Shown here piece after piece: positions 32,842 through 42,949 of a DNA stretch of 64,000 nt. Under the pieces are notes generated by a model. That model made no database searches. It was not told the origin of the DNA and saw nothing but the letters and a program-made list of their open reading frames with translations. Each line of letters starts with the position of its first letter. Within the stretch, counting starts at the first letter, position 1. The translations under genes were made by a program, and so were the position numbers. Source of the stretch: Lolium rigidum (lineage: Eukaryota; Streptophyta; Magnoliopsida; Poales; Poaceae); assembly GCF_022539505.1 (NCBI RefSeq), contig NW_025900948.1:310001-374000 (forward strand), given 5' to 3'.

Positions 32842-33227
32842 TGACATAGGCATCCCAAATGGGCCTGCCGAAGATAGTACCCGGGGTTTACTGAAGGCCC
32901 ACTACCCGAAGAATAAGAAGATTCGGGAGCCCAAGATATATCAAGGAAAGTCAAGAGTTGTAATAGGAAGTGTTATTTGTAATCTGGCGGGATGAGTTAG
33001 AGACCGTTCCGGACTATGTAACTTGTATAGCACGAATCCCTCGGCTCCACCTCCTATATAAAGGGGGAGCCGAGGGACGAAGAGGGAATCGATTCATTAT
33101 CTGCAAACCCTAATTTTCATAATCGTCGAGTACTTTTCGGCTGAAACCTTCGAGATCTACTTGCACTCTACTTCTAACTAAACCCTAGCCTACAATCCAT
33201 AGGCATTGACAAGTTGATACCTTGTCA
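32842..33227 (+). repeat. 3' LTR of the Tat element
   Basis: Same length as the 5' LTR. The visible differences are A/T in the GAATCGA(A/T)TCATT stretch and C/A in CTTGC(C/A)CTCT. Followed by the target duplication GCCGG. Confidence 0.95.
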
Positions 33228-33383
33228 GCCGGCAGAGCCACCGGAGAAGGAGGGGAGGGGCCGGAAGAAGGGGACGACTCTCAAGGAGAGGGGGTTAGGC
33301 GGGAGAGGAGAGGGAAAGGAATGAGAGCCTCTCTCTCGTGGTTGCTCCGTTCGTTCTCTAGACGATGTAACTGTGTACTCCTA
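33228..33383. other. flanking DNA, GA-rich
   Basis: Continuation of the pre-insertion sequence at 20188-20282. No gene is supported. Confidence 0.4.
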
Positions 33384-33501
33384 CTACCTCCATCCCACGT
33401 CGTCTCTGGTTTTGAAATTTTCAATATACCTAGATACTAAACAACATCTAGATATATCCAAATTTAACAAATGTCAGACAACTTTAATGGGACAGAGGGA
33501 G
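33384..33501. mobile_element. Stowaway-type MITE
   Basis: About 118 bp with terminal inverted repeats CTACCTCCATCCCA and CTCCCTCTGTCCCA, preceded by TA. The sequence CTCCCTC(C/T)GTCCCA is the classical Stowaway (Tc1/mariner-derived) end in grasses. The TA on the right side has mutated (TG). Confidence 0.75.
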
Positions 33502-33782
33502 TGCAAAAAATCAAACTATGTAAAATTTGACCAAATTTTCAAAATAAACTATTAACATGTACTGCAATAGAAAATTAATATCGTTATATACAAATCATAT
33601 GATATTTTAGCTGTTAATAGTTTTTCCTAAAATTCTGGTCAAAATTTAGATTTTTGTTTAACTTTTTTATCGGTATGGAGGTTGTACTATATACTACACC
33701 CTCCGTTTGTAGATATAAGCCATAATTCCCTGCTTGTCTTCCTATCAACCTACCCCTCATACTTTAAAAAAAAACAGCCCCT
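33502..33782. other. AT-rich spacer with MITE fragments
   Basis: No gene. A fragment starting near 33700 (CACCCTCCGTTTGTAGATAT) resembles one end of another Stowaway-like MITE. No partner end is clear. Confidence 0.4.
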
Positions 33783-33789
33783 TCATCCA

Positions 33790-34073
33790 CTTGTCGCATG
33801 CAACTTGACCGACATGTGACTCACACATTTGGATGGCCACCGACGCGTGCCCTGACCGGATCTTTGCAACCAGGCCCTAGAACTCCTGCTCGGAGAACTT
33901 GTGCACGAATGCACGCTTGGCGGCGGAGGTGACCACGCTGACACCGGCCTCTCCACCGTCGGAGTTGATGCCCTTGGAGTAGTACGGCTGCGCGGCAATA
34001 TCGTCGGCATGCTTCCTGAAGAGGCACTTGCCGAGGTTGAGCCTCCAGGTTCTCCTCGGACACCGTGCTGCAC
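33790..34073 (-). pseudogene. unrecognised gene fragment (single exon remnant)
   Basis: On the minus strand an acceptor-like TTGTGCAG at about 34073 is followed by an exon-like, GC-rich frame. It gives, among others, LGKCLFRKHADDIAAQPYY, SVVTSAAKRAFVHKFSEQEF, a TAG, and GLVAKIRSGHASVAIQM. The codon-like composition and splice acceptor suggest a relic of a cellular gene. The stop and the lack of neighbouring exons suggest it is dead or captured. I do not recognise the family. Confidence 0.35.
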
Positions 34074-34262
34074 AAGAGAAGGTGGGTACAGGGGTTGGAG
34101 CTAGCTGGGAGTGAACAGGGGCTTACTGGGAGGGGTCGACGGGGCAGGGCACGCGGTGGCGCGAGGTAGAGGAGGAATTCGGCGGGTGCCTAAGGAGTAG
34201 AGGGTGGTGATTGATGATTATGGGTTAAATGGGGGGTATGAGGGGGTCAGCTGGGTTGCTTA

Positions 34263-35118
34263 GAGCATCTTTAGTTCAGCCTGTAAATATGCAAACAGTA
34301 AAACGCGAGTTTAGGCCACCGAACTCGTATTTACGGATCGAAAAAGTGCCGGCGCAAATCAGAACCCGTAAACTAAAACTGTAAAAAAACATATTCATAA
34401 ATATGCCACTAGACCCGGATGTTAGACGTTTTTTTCCTTTGCTCCTCCTTCTTCTTCTTCTACCTTTCTCCATCCACCCACGTCTGCCCACGTCCGGCCG
34501 AGGTCGATGCCGGCCGCCCTGCCCCGCTCTGGCTCCGCCCCATCCCCGCCGCCCCGGCCCTGGCCCCTCCTGCTCCGCTCTGCGCCGGCTCTGCCCCGCC
34601 CCGCCCCGCCCGCGCTGCCCCGGCCTCGCCCTGCCCCGGCCCGACCCCGCCAGCGCCGCCCCCTCGTCCCCGGCCGTGCCCGCGCTGCCCCTCCCCGGCC
34701 ACGCCTGCTCCGTCCCCGTCCCGACCTGCAGCGAGCTCACCTCGCCCCGCGTCGTCCCACGCCGCAGCGAGCTCGTCCCGCCCCACGCTGCAGCGAGCTC
34801 GCCCCGCCCCACGCCATCGCGAGCTTGCCGGAATTTGGCTGGATTCCGGCGAATTTAGTTGGATTCCGACGACTGTACCGGCGGAAGTAGTTAGCTCGAG
34901 CTGAAATTTCAGCGCGCAACGAGTAGGGGTTCCTATTCAGTTCGCACTTCCATCCCCTACAAATACAGGCCGAGTTGGGTTTTCGGTCTCGGCCTGAAAA
35001 CTATTTTTTGGTTTTGGCTCGTTTCCGGTGACTGATCTGCGCCATTTTCTGAACTGAACCCGTAAATTGGCAGTTATTTTTTGGTTTTGCCCAGTTACGG
35101 GCTCTACTAGAGATGCTC
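34263..35118. mobile_element. Harbinger-like (PIF/Tourist) non-autonomous element
   Basis: The ends GAGCATCTTTAGTTCAGCC and, inverted, GAGCATCTCTAGTAGAGCC form terminal inverted repeats of about 24 bp with few mismatches. TTA target duplications lie on both sides (34260-34262 and 35119-35121). TTA duplications and GAGCATCT ends fit PIF/Harbinger. The interior is very C-rich (34490-34830) and contains no transposase; its long ORFs on both strands are compositional. Confidence 0.8.
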
Positions 35119-35121
35119 TTA

Positions 35122-35565
35122 CTGGGTGGATGGGAGGGGGTAGTTGGCGCAGTGGCGTCGCTTGTTGGGGAGCCAAAAGTGGCAACGTCCCGTAGGAGGG
35201 ACCGGCGGTGGCGGTGCGGATCCGCCGTTCACCGGAGCTCGGTCCATCGATGACGGCGGCGATGGCGGATCCGGAGTGGGGTGGTGGAGTCAAGTGCAGG
35301 AAGGCCTAACGAAGCGGTCAAATGGATGCGCTGCCCAGTAAGCCCGGGTTAGTATTCCCGAGCTTTGCGAGTATAGGTCAGTGGAAAATCTGTCACCAAG
35401 TATTTTTTTTGCCGGTGTTCCTCATCATCGCTGAAAGTTTCGAGCTTGGTCAACATTTGAATTTGAATTGTAGATTAATATCAATTGCTTTTGAGTACTT
35501 TTGGTTTGTGTCATATCATGCCTTATCGGGTTTTGTTAATTATTGCTAGCCAAAAATAATTTAGT
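35122..35565. other. spacer
   Basis: GC-rich up to about 35340, then AT-rich. No gene supported. Confidence 0.35.
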
Positions 35566-35633
35566 TGCTCCGTTTATTATTGTAAAACCTTCTAGATATT
35601 TTAAGATAGACTGGATACAAACTAAAGGGAGTA
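35566..35633. mobile_element. short MITE remnant
   Basis: CTCCGTTTATTATTGT at one end and AAACTAAAGGGAG at the other are inverted, Stowaway-like ends. The element is short and may be internally deleted. Confidence 0.4.
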
Positions 35634-36078
35634 AACCTACACGCTAAAACATGTTCAGTTACACGAAAAATAAGTGAACCTACACTAAAATTAAAATCTC
35701 TTACACATTAGGGTAACGGATGGAGTAATTAAAATATCATTAACTCTTTTTGTTGAAAATTTGGAAACTACTTTGAAAGAGAGTATGTGAGGGTACGGGC
35801 AGTGGCTAGCATGGGCAGCTGTCCGGGCTCCCCCTATGTTACGTTCTTCTAGTGATAGTTAAGAAAGTAGGTTTAAATATGTACTGGTAGTGGTGGCTCG
35901 CGCTATGTATGTCCTTCTAGTCAGCTGTCTGGGCTCCCCCTGTGTATGTTCTTCTAGTCATAGTTAATAAAATAGTTTTAAGTAGTGCTTTATGTGGACA
36001 AAAACTGCAAAGGTTGGCTACACTGGCATATTGCCCATGCTCCACTTGTGACCTAGCTCCACTAGTGGGTATTTGCTA
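35634..36078. other. AT-rich spacer with a short duplication
   Basis: Phrases such as GGCTCCCCCT(A/G)TGT.A and GTTCTTCTAGT recur at about 35827-35850, 35905-35920 and 35930-35955, a local imperfect repeat. No gene. Confidence 0.4.
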
Positions 36079-36181
36079 CTCCATCAGATTTATAATTTTT
36101 GTCGCAAATTCAGATGTATCTATTTATAAAACATGATTAGATATATTCAAATTGACGACAATAATTATGGCGATGAAGGAG
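36079..36181. mobile_element. Stowaway-type MITE (second)
   Basis: About 103 bp starting CTCCATCAGATTTATAATTT after TA and ending, inverted, CTCCTTCATCGCCATAATTA. Internal TTTGTCGCAAATTCAGATGT is typical of Triticeae Stowaway MITEs. Confidence 0.65.
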
Positions 36182-38952
36182 GCACCTTTTATGGGAAAAT
36201 ATCTAGTGATACATGATACCAATTTTTAACTCAAATTTGTTGGTGTAGAAAAAATCCTGCATGGCTTGGGAGAACGAGGAGTGGAGTGAGTGTGTGTTGT
36301 TGAACCCGATTCCTCCCTGCGTGGTTGGATCGGTTCAAAAAGAATGTAATGGCATTTGTAACCAAAACATTGTTGCTTAATTAATACACACCCAATTTTC
36401 AAAAAGAAATAAAACTCAAATTTATAGGTGTCAAAAGTATTTGAAACAAATATGTGGGTGTTCATAAGATGTGTGTTTATATTCCATATAATTATCAGAA
36501 GCAAATCTGAAAATACATGAAGAGAAACAAATAAAGACAAATTGTTGTGCCAATAGTGTCATTTTGTGTTTTTGACACTATTTATGTTGGATTTGCCTTC
36601 CCTGTTTCATGACGATATATTTCAAATTTGGTTCTGAAAATTATAGGAAATGTAAATAGACATCTTGTGAATATCTACGAATATATTTTAGAATTATTTG
36701 AAACTTGCGAGCTTGAAGTTTAAAGAGTGGTACTGTTGTATCATGTTATGCAAGCTCGATCAATATTTTAAGAACACGGACGAGAATTGCATGCCCTTTT
36801 TGCTAAGAATTAGATTGGAATTAGAACAATAGCGTCAATCCACATGAGGTTAACGCCAACTCCACCATAAACGAGACGGCTATTCTACAATCTCGACAAA
36901 GACCCGACAGTTCCATTCCAACCAAAGGAAGAGTACTCTAAGGATGATTAAAGAGTTAAACTCGGGGCAGGCCCACATTGTATAAGGAAGACTCTTTCCG
37001 AATTCCAACAATCGGGTCAAACAGCGCGCGTCGCTACTAGCCCATGAAAGCACATAAGTGCATCTTGCTAGTACAACGTCGCATCAGTCCCATCATCGGT
37101 GGCTGCATCTACCTCGCCCCTTCGACCCATACTGCGATTGCAGTGAGCTAGGATATCTTGTTGCATGTTGTTATACGTAAATTGTCAATATAACATTACT
37201 ATTTTATAAATATTACATTTCTTAAGAGTCGTACAACAGAAATATTATGGATCTAAAAGTACATAGTATTTAATATTACAACTGAAAGTGAAGAAACACT
37301 TTGAAATCTTCCTTGGTCCCGTGAAGAGTACCATAAAATTCCGAATCCAATTTAATAAACTTTAAAACTAATGGTATGACTAAATTAGGTATCATAATAG
37401 CTCAATAGTTTATTCTATAGAATTCGGTGATGCTTGACTAACTATGCTACTAATAACGGCTACTGCTCTACTTCATCATCTAGATCATGGGACCCGATCC
37501 TCTAACTTGAAGAAATAAAGTTAGACGAGCTACAACACCCTAACTTGCCTTCTTCCAAACTATATGGCTTAGACCAAAATAACTAGAATACAATTACATA
37601 ATACAAATTTATGTTATCTATTTTGAGTAATTACATAGAAGCAAAATTATGATACAAGATAATTTAGTTTAAACTTTTTATGTCTACAATAATTACCCAC
37701 AAGTAGTAATCACAGTAATTAATAGATACTTATACTGCAATCTCCTGATTTTGCTTCATTATTTTTCCTGACTCCATAGGCAATGCCGTATTCCACGTCT
37801 TCGATACCTCCACAAAGATCAAGATCTTCATAGGAGATCACACCTCTCCTCCGGTTTACTCGCTTGTAGCCTCCTTCTTAGTGCTCTGGAATTCTAGCAA
37901 GGGGTTTGGAATGAATAGAATGAGTCAAGGAGAAACATTTAGCAACAAAAGAATATATTAGAAATTTAAGTATTTTTGGGGGTTGGGGTGTGCACTCAAG
38001 CCTAGATCTTTCAATAATTTATTTAAAATAGTTTTACCAATTTTAAATGAATCGGTGATCTTTATAATTCTGAAGGTAAAGATTTTCTTTGTGAAAATTG
38101 AAATATGACCCGAAAAAAAATTCAAATATGATTTTATGAAATTTTCCTACTATTTTTGGATATTTATAAAAAAATCCCATTTTGCCCTTCTAGCTTTTAA
38201 AACATCTTTAATTTATCATAAATCAATGAGATTTATAAATTCACTTAAAATTCATGTTTAGACTCTTTGAGTCTTCTAGTATCTAGAAAAAATATTATAT
38301 ATGTGTTTCTAAATATTTTCCTATCAAAAGTTATTAGAGAAGTTTTTAGGGTTTTAGAAATTAGAGTATAAATAGAATTGGACCCACTTGTCAGCCTAAC
38401 TATTTTGTCTAGTCGAACCCGACCGGCTCCGTCGGTTGAACCACCACTCTCTACTCTCTTTCTCTCTCACGCGCTCGACCTCTGTGATGCTAGCGTCGCC
38501 CGTGTCATCACCGCTTGATTCCAACGACCTCCGGCGGTCTTAGCCATCGTCGTCGGTCGCTATTGACGTGCCTCTCTCCGCTCCATCGCCATGTCCCGCT
38601 TTATTAGTTCCCCGAGGTCTCTCACGTTTGCCCTTAGCCCAAACTCGGTATAGGGTTAGCAGTAACGGTGCTTGCACTATGATTAGTTGGAATTTATGTA
38701 ATGTTATGTTACAACCTAAGTTACTTTCACTATAACTAGTCTAACTTTGCAACTATGTATGTAACTACCTAGTTATGTTGCTCAAAAAAATATGTAGTTT
38801 ATGAAGTTCCAAAATTTCAGTTAGACGAGACCTCACATCACATGCACTCCATAAACCAGAGCTACACCGATTTGTGAGAGCGGGGGGGGGGGGAGAGAGA
38901 GTAAAAATGCAGCGAGCTTAGACTACAAGCCATCTGGCGACAGTGATCAAGG
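36182..38952. other. AT-rich intergenic DNA, no gene recognised
   Basis: No ORF with recognisable coding character on either strand. About 37740-38000 and 38350-38700 are less AT-rich and have a TATA-like stretch (GAGTATAAATAG, about 38364) followed by CT-rich sequence, which resembles a promoter and leader of an old LTR, but no matching second LTR is visible. A G11 run followed by GAGAGAGAG lies at 38881-38900. Confidence 0.35.
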
Positions 38953-39160
38953 TAATGAAAAATAATTTTATGTGACCTGGTCCACAAATTCATCTTGTGG
39001 ACCAACTTCGACAGTTGACACGTGGCTGTAAGAGAGAGAAAGTACATAATTTGTTTCTCTATTTTTAAAATACTATCACGTTGCCACATGTCAATTGCTA
39101 AGTTGATCCACAATTCCACATGCATGAATTTGTAGACCAGATCCTGTAAAATTGTTTTCC
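38953..39160. mobile_element. Mutator-like MITE with 9-10 bp target duplication
   Basis: About 208 bp between two copies of GTGATCAAGG (38943-38952 and 39161-39170). The ends are long imperfect inverted repeats (about 55-60 bp): AATTTTATGTGACCTGGTCC on the left against AATTTTACAGGATCTGGTCT from the right, with a second matching block (TTGTGGACCAACTT, TTGTGGATCAACTT). A 9-10 bp duplication fits Mutator-like elements. Confidence 0.75.
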
Positions 39161-39170
39161 GTGATCAAGG

Positions 39171-39979
39171 CGAGGTCAGACACTCAGACCGGCTGCTAAA
39201 TCAAACCAATCAGCAGAGCCCTTAACGACCCATTGACTTTATACAGAAACTCGAGTTCAGGACGTTGATGGCGCGAGATCCGACGAAACAGGACGGTTGA
39301 CCATCTCCGTCCGCAGACAAGTAACTCTGTCTCTTCTCTGGATCTGAGCAGCGCGTGTCGATCTCTGTCTACTAGTAGTAGTAGTATACTCCACCGGCCA
39401 GCCGGCGACGAACAGCCTCAACCAAGCAAGCACAGAAATTCCTGCGAGTTGGACGCCGCACGCCTTCATGCTTTCGCATTTGGTTTTGACCACACAACCT
39501 TAGAAACTGGAAAGGAACGATATGCCGTTTTCTTCAAATTTTCTCGCCGACATGACATCCTGATCCGAAGCTCCAGATTAGTACAAACAGTATATTATCC
39601 AAACTTGTTTCTAGAAGAAAGCAGGAACTGCATGGGTCGCAGATCACAGATCCAACTCTAGATTTGTCCATCCATTATCCCGTCTCAGCAGGAGCATCTT
39701 CACCGACGTTTTCAGTAGCAACCTCAATAATTATACAGGTCCGGCATGGTTTCTAAACCACACTAGTGTGTTTTAAAAGTACCCGTTTAATTTTGGAGCT
39801 TAATAGAATATAGGGCACTCCAGCACCGGTCTTTATAGTCGCCGTGGTAAGCGGGTGCTTCGCGCCACGTCGGAATTCACCTGCGGGTCGTGTCGGACAT
39901 CCACAGCCCAACCCAAGAAATATTCCACAATTTTCAACGTTGAGATCGGCCACATGCCTGACCAAACCTCGTTGGCACC
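39171..39979. other. spacer
   Basis: No gene supported. The segment from about 39800 (GCACTCCAGCACCGGTCTT) may be the 5' part of the pseudogene that follows. Confidence 0.3.
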
Positions 39980-40690
39980 GGCCTTCCTCATCGGGGCCAA
40001 CTAAAACTCTGGCAAGTACTACAAGTGCATCTATGCCCAATTTAATGAGAGGAAGAAATTTGGAGATTATTCTTCGATACACATGATCTGCAAAGAGTCG
40101 GCCATTTTGCGTCGGTGGGGGATCATCAATGCGGTGTGCAAAAAATTTTATGGCCACTTTGAGAAAGTCATATCGAGGAAGGAGAGTGGCAAGGCCATCG
40201 TGTACTTAAAGTACCGCTCATATCTTGTGCACATGTCAATTCCAGAAGCCAGTATTGATGCATTGCCATCTTGTTTGCTAGATGCACGATGTGCTCACTG
40301 CGTATAAGGACGACAACGAGGACATGCATTTCGTATTCATGCATTGCTTCAAGAAGCTTTAAGGTGTGAAAAAGTGGGACAAGGTCCGGCTCACTCTCAA
40401 AGGAGCCGGCGATGCGGAAGATGGACATTTCCCCTCAACGGTAGCGTTGGCCGACCACCAAATCGGCAACAAAAAGACTAAGGCCGACATGAATGGTGCG
40501 TCCACATTGGCGAGCTTTGATGCCATCATTGAGAAGATGGTTTCATATTTCTCCTCCGACAACAAAGAGAGGGATGAAATGGCGCCGCCATGTGGAGGGC
40601 CATGTTGGACAAGCAAGACGTGAATTTGGGGCTCAAGAGGGAGAAGGTGGAAGCCGCTAATATGGAAGCCAAAATTCTGGTATGATGAAT
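39980..40690 (+). pseudogene. NAM-associated / Harbinger ORF1-like pseudogene
   Basis: Frames joined across small breaks give a Myb/NAM-associated type protein: ESAILRRWGIINAVCKKFYG followed by ESGKA, then DDNEDMHFVFMHCFKKL, a stop, KKWDKVRLTLKGAG, and NKKTKADMNGASTLASFDAI, KMVSYFSSDNKERDEM, DKQDVNLGLKREKVEAAN. This order (trihelix-like region, HCWK-like motif, RP.G.K.AK-like segment, coiled tail) is that of plant NAM-associated domain proteins, many of which are ORF1 of PIF/Harbinger transposons. A TAA near 40360 and frame changes near 40300 and 40605 show it is broken. No transposase is seen nearby. Confidence 0.55.
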
Positions 40691-41795
40691 GCCATGAATG
40701 AAGCATCGCACATTGCATTGGCCATTGGCGAGGGTATGGCGTGAGATATACCGCGAGCGCATCAGCAAGGAGGTGTTGGCTACCCGAGCATCGTTAGCAG
40801 CGGCGGCAACGCCGCCCGTGCTAGAGGAGCCACCGGTCAACGTTGAGCCGTCGATGGTCGACGATCCGGATGAGATGGAGGTGTCTGCACTTCACACTGG
40901 TCATTTGATCTACTTGGCCATGAAGCTCAAGTTTTTTTTTTGTAGCCGGACTATGATAGCAAATTGGTGGTTGGATGTGTTAGCCGAACTAGACGTTGAA
41001 TTGTTATTCGAAAAACTTGACTTGCATTTATATTTTTATGTGTGATTTTAAATTTATTTTAGGCCAAAATTTCTATTAGAACTAAGCTATTGGAGTCGTC
41101 GGTTTGATGGTCAATATTTCAGACGATTTTCAGTGAAATTACACTTAGATTTGGTCCGATATTTTCGTCATGTAATTTTCTAGAACTGTGCACTAGCTTA
41201 AATTTTTCATTTTTATTAATTCAAATGCAAGGAATCAACACTATACTTCTGCTCAATGTTCTAATATTATTTTTTTACGTTGCATATCATAGAAATTTTA
41301 GTGCTGAAAATTAGGATTTACAAAAAATAATGACCAACGATAAAATTGATTAATCGACCGATAATCAATTAATCTCCATCTTAAGATTGACCATCTTAAG
41401 ATTGACCGATAAGTTAACAATAACGACATTGTATATGCAACGACATGACAATGTTAAAATGTTACCGCTGTCGTACTTGTCTAGTTGAGCAGTAGCTGAT
41501 GGCACAGGGAGAGGGAAGGAAGCATGCCAGCCATAGCCGAGGAAGGTGTCTGTCCATGGCCGCCACGCCACATGCTCCCCATCACCAACTGTTCCTCCCT
41601 GTCGACTTCACTGATTGACTTTCTTGCTTCAAAAGTTCCCTTTCGACGGCTCCTCTTCTCTATTCAACGCTCATCCAATTTCTCACGTACTATTTGTCTA
41701 GTACAAATTGCAAACATAGGCCGAACTAAACATTTCTATCTTGTGATTATAATGCTGACACGGCTAGATTATTGTAAAATTAATCAACCATCGCC
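40691..41795. other. AT-rich DNA and upstream region of the dehydrogenase gene
   Basis: No gene. A short direct repeat of CATCTTAAGATTGACC lies at about 41378-41410. Confidence 0.35.
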
Positions 41796-41805
41796 CTATA
41801 TAAAC
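41796..41805 (+). promoter_or_regulatory. TATA box of the dehydrogenase gene
   Basis: CTATATAAAC, about 75-80 bp upstream of the ATG at 41878, at the right distance for a start site near 41830. Confidence 0.6.
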
Positions 41806-41877
41806 GCATCCGAAGCACATCGATCCTGCCCAACTTGAGTTCAAGCAGTGCAGTGCAGATCAAAACAGTCGGCCGTC

Positions 41878-42759
41878 ATGTCGAAGCCAAGGTGAGTGTT
41901 CTGTTCGTTCTAGCTCGATCGAGCTGTTGGATACGACGTGCGATGTGATGCGATGATGGTGTGTGATTGTTTGCGCAGGTTCGACGGCAAGGTGGTGATC
42001 GTGACGGGCGGAGCGAGCGGCATCGGCGAGGCGATGGCGCGGCTGTTCGCGGCGAGCGGCGCCACGGTGGTGATCGCGGACATCCAGGACGCGCTCGGCG
42101 AGGCGCTGGCGGCCTCCATCGGCGCGCCATGCACGTACGCGCGCTGCGACGTGACGGACGAGGCCCAGGTGGAGGCCACGGTGGGCGCGGCCGTGGCCGC
42201 GCACGGCCGCCTGGACGTCATGCTCAGCAACGCCGGCATTCTGCTCCTCACGGGCTCCGTCACCGACATGGACCTGTCGGCGCTGGACCGCGTCATGGCC
42301 GTCAACTTCCGCGGCGCGGCGGCGTGCGTCAAGCACGCGGCGCGCGCCATGGTGGCCGCGGGGACGCGCGGCGCCATCGTGTGCACGGGGAGCGTGGCGT
42401 GCGTGCAGGGCGGGTACGGCCCCGCGTCGTACACGGCGTCCAAGCACGCGCTGCTGGGCCTGGTGCGCTCCGCGGCCGGGGAGCTGGGTCGGCACGGCGT
42501 GCGCGTCAACCTCGTGTCCCCCGGCGGCGTGGCCACGCCGCTCAGCCTCACGCTGGCCGGGGTGGGCGCCGAGGAGATGGAGGCAATGACGGAGGCCGGG
42601 AGCATGCTGCGCGGGAAGGTGCTGCGCGCCGCCGACGTGGCGGAGGCGGCGCTGTTCCTCGCGTCCGACCAGGCCGGGTACGTCAGCGGGCACAACTTCG
42701 TCGTCGACGGCGCCGCCACCGTCGCCATCCCCTCCGTGCTGGAGTCCATCGGGCTGTGA
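41878..42759 (+). CDS. short-chain dehydrogenase/reductase (classical SDR), two exons
   Basis: Exon 1 is 14 nt (41878-41891), followed by an 87-bp GT-AG intron and exon 2 at 41979-42759. The product has 264 residues, which is normal for classical SDRs. Visible: the nucleotide-binding motif TGGASGIG (residues 14-21), Asp39 at the end of the second strand (ADIQ), which favours NAD(H), NAG at 89-91, and the catalytic set Asn114 (VNFRG), Ser143, Tyr156 and Lys160 (YTASK). The C-terminus has PGGVATPL and the GHNFVVDGA strand. It resembles plant SDR110C proteins (xanthoxin dehydrogenase, momilactone A synthase and secoisolariciresinol dehydrogenase relatives); the substrate cannot be told from sequence. 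Coding sequence is very GC-rich, as in many grass genes, which opens long false frames on both strands. It is the only conventional gene here and looks intact. Confidence 0.93.
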
Positions 42760-42949
42760 ATGTGCCGTACGCCCCGCACGTCGTCTCGTTTCGTTATCTG
42801 CTCTCTATAATTCATCTGTTCATACTTACTACAGCAGTTTGTAAGCTCGAGATATTAAACATCAGAATTTATTCTAGTTTGCTGTTGCATTAGTCTTTGG
42901 AGCACAGAATTGCGGGTTGGCATGCTAATATCGTACACTGTATTGTTAA
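42760..42949. other. 3' flank of the dehydrogenase gene
   Basis: Probable 3' UTR and spacer. No canonical AATAAA is seen in the first 150 bp. Confidence 0.35.

Larger units (their letters stand above)
20283..33227 (+). mobile_element. complete Tat-lineage Gypsy element, 12.9 kb
   Basis: Two 386-bp LTRs (20283-20668, 32842-33227) start TGACATAGGC and end CCTTGTCA, differ at about two positions by eye, and are flanked by the 5-bp duplication GCCGG (20278-20282 and 33228-33232). A primer-binding site follows the 5' LTR and a polypurine tract precedes the 3' LTR. The domain order gag, protease, reverse transcriptase, RNase H, a second archaeal-type RNase H, integrase, with a long 3' region carrying antisense ORFs, is the hallmark of the Tat lineage. 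With a grass substitution rate of about 1.3e-8 per site per year, two changes suggest about 0.2 million years; this is an inference. Gag-pol has frame breaks. Confidence 0.95.

Noticed and set aside
34276..34919. Pro/Ala/Arg-rich ORFs
   Set aside because: They lie in the C-rich core of a Harbinger-like element and are compositional.
41860..42893. Long ORFs antisense to, and in another frame of, the dehydrogenase
   Set aside because: They are shadows of the extreme third-position GC of the real gene and show no domain.
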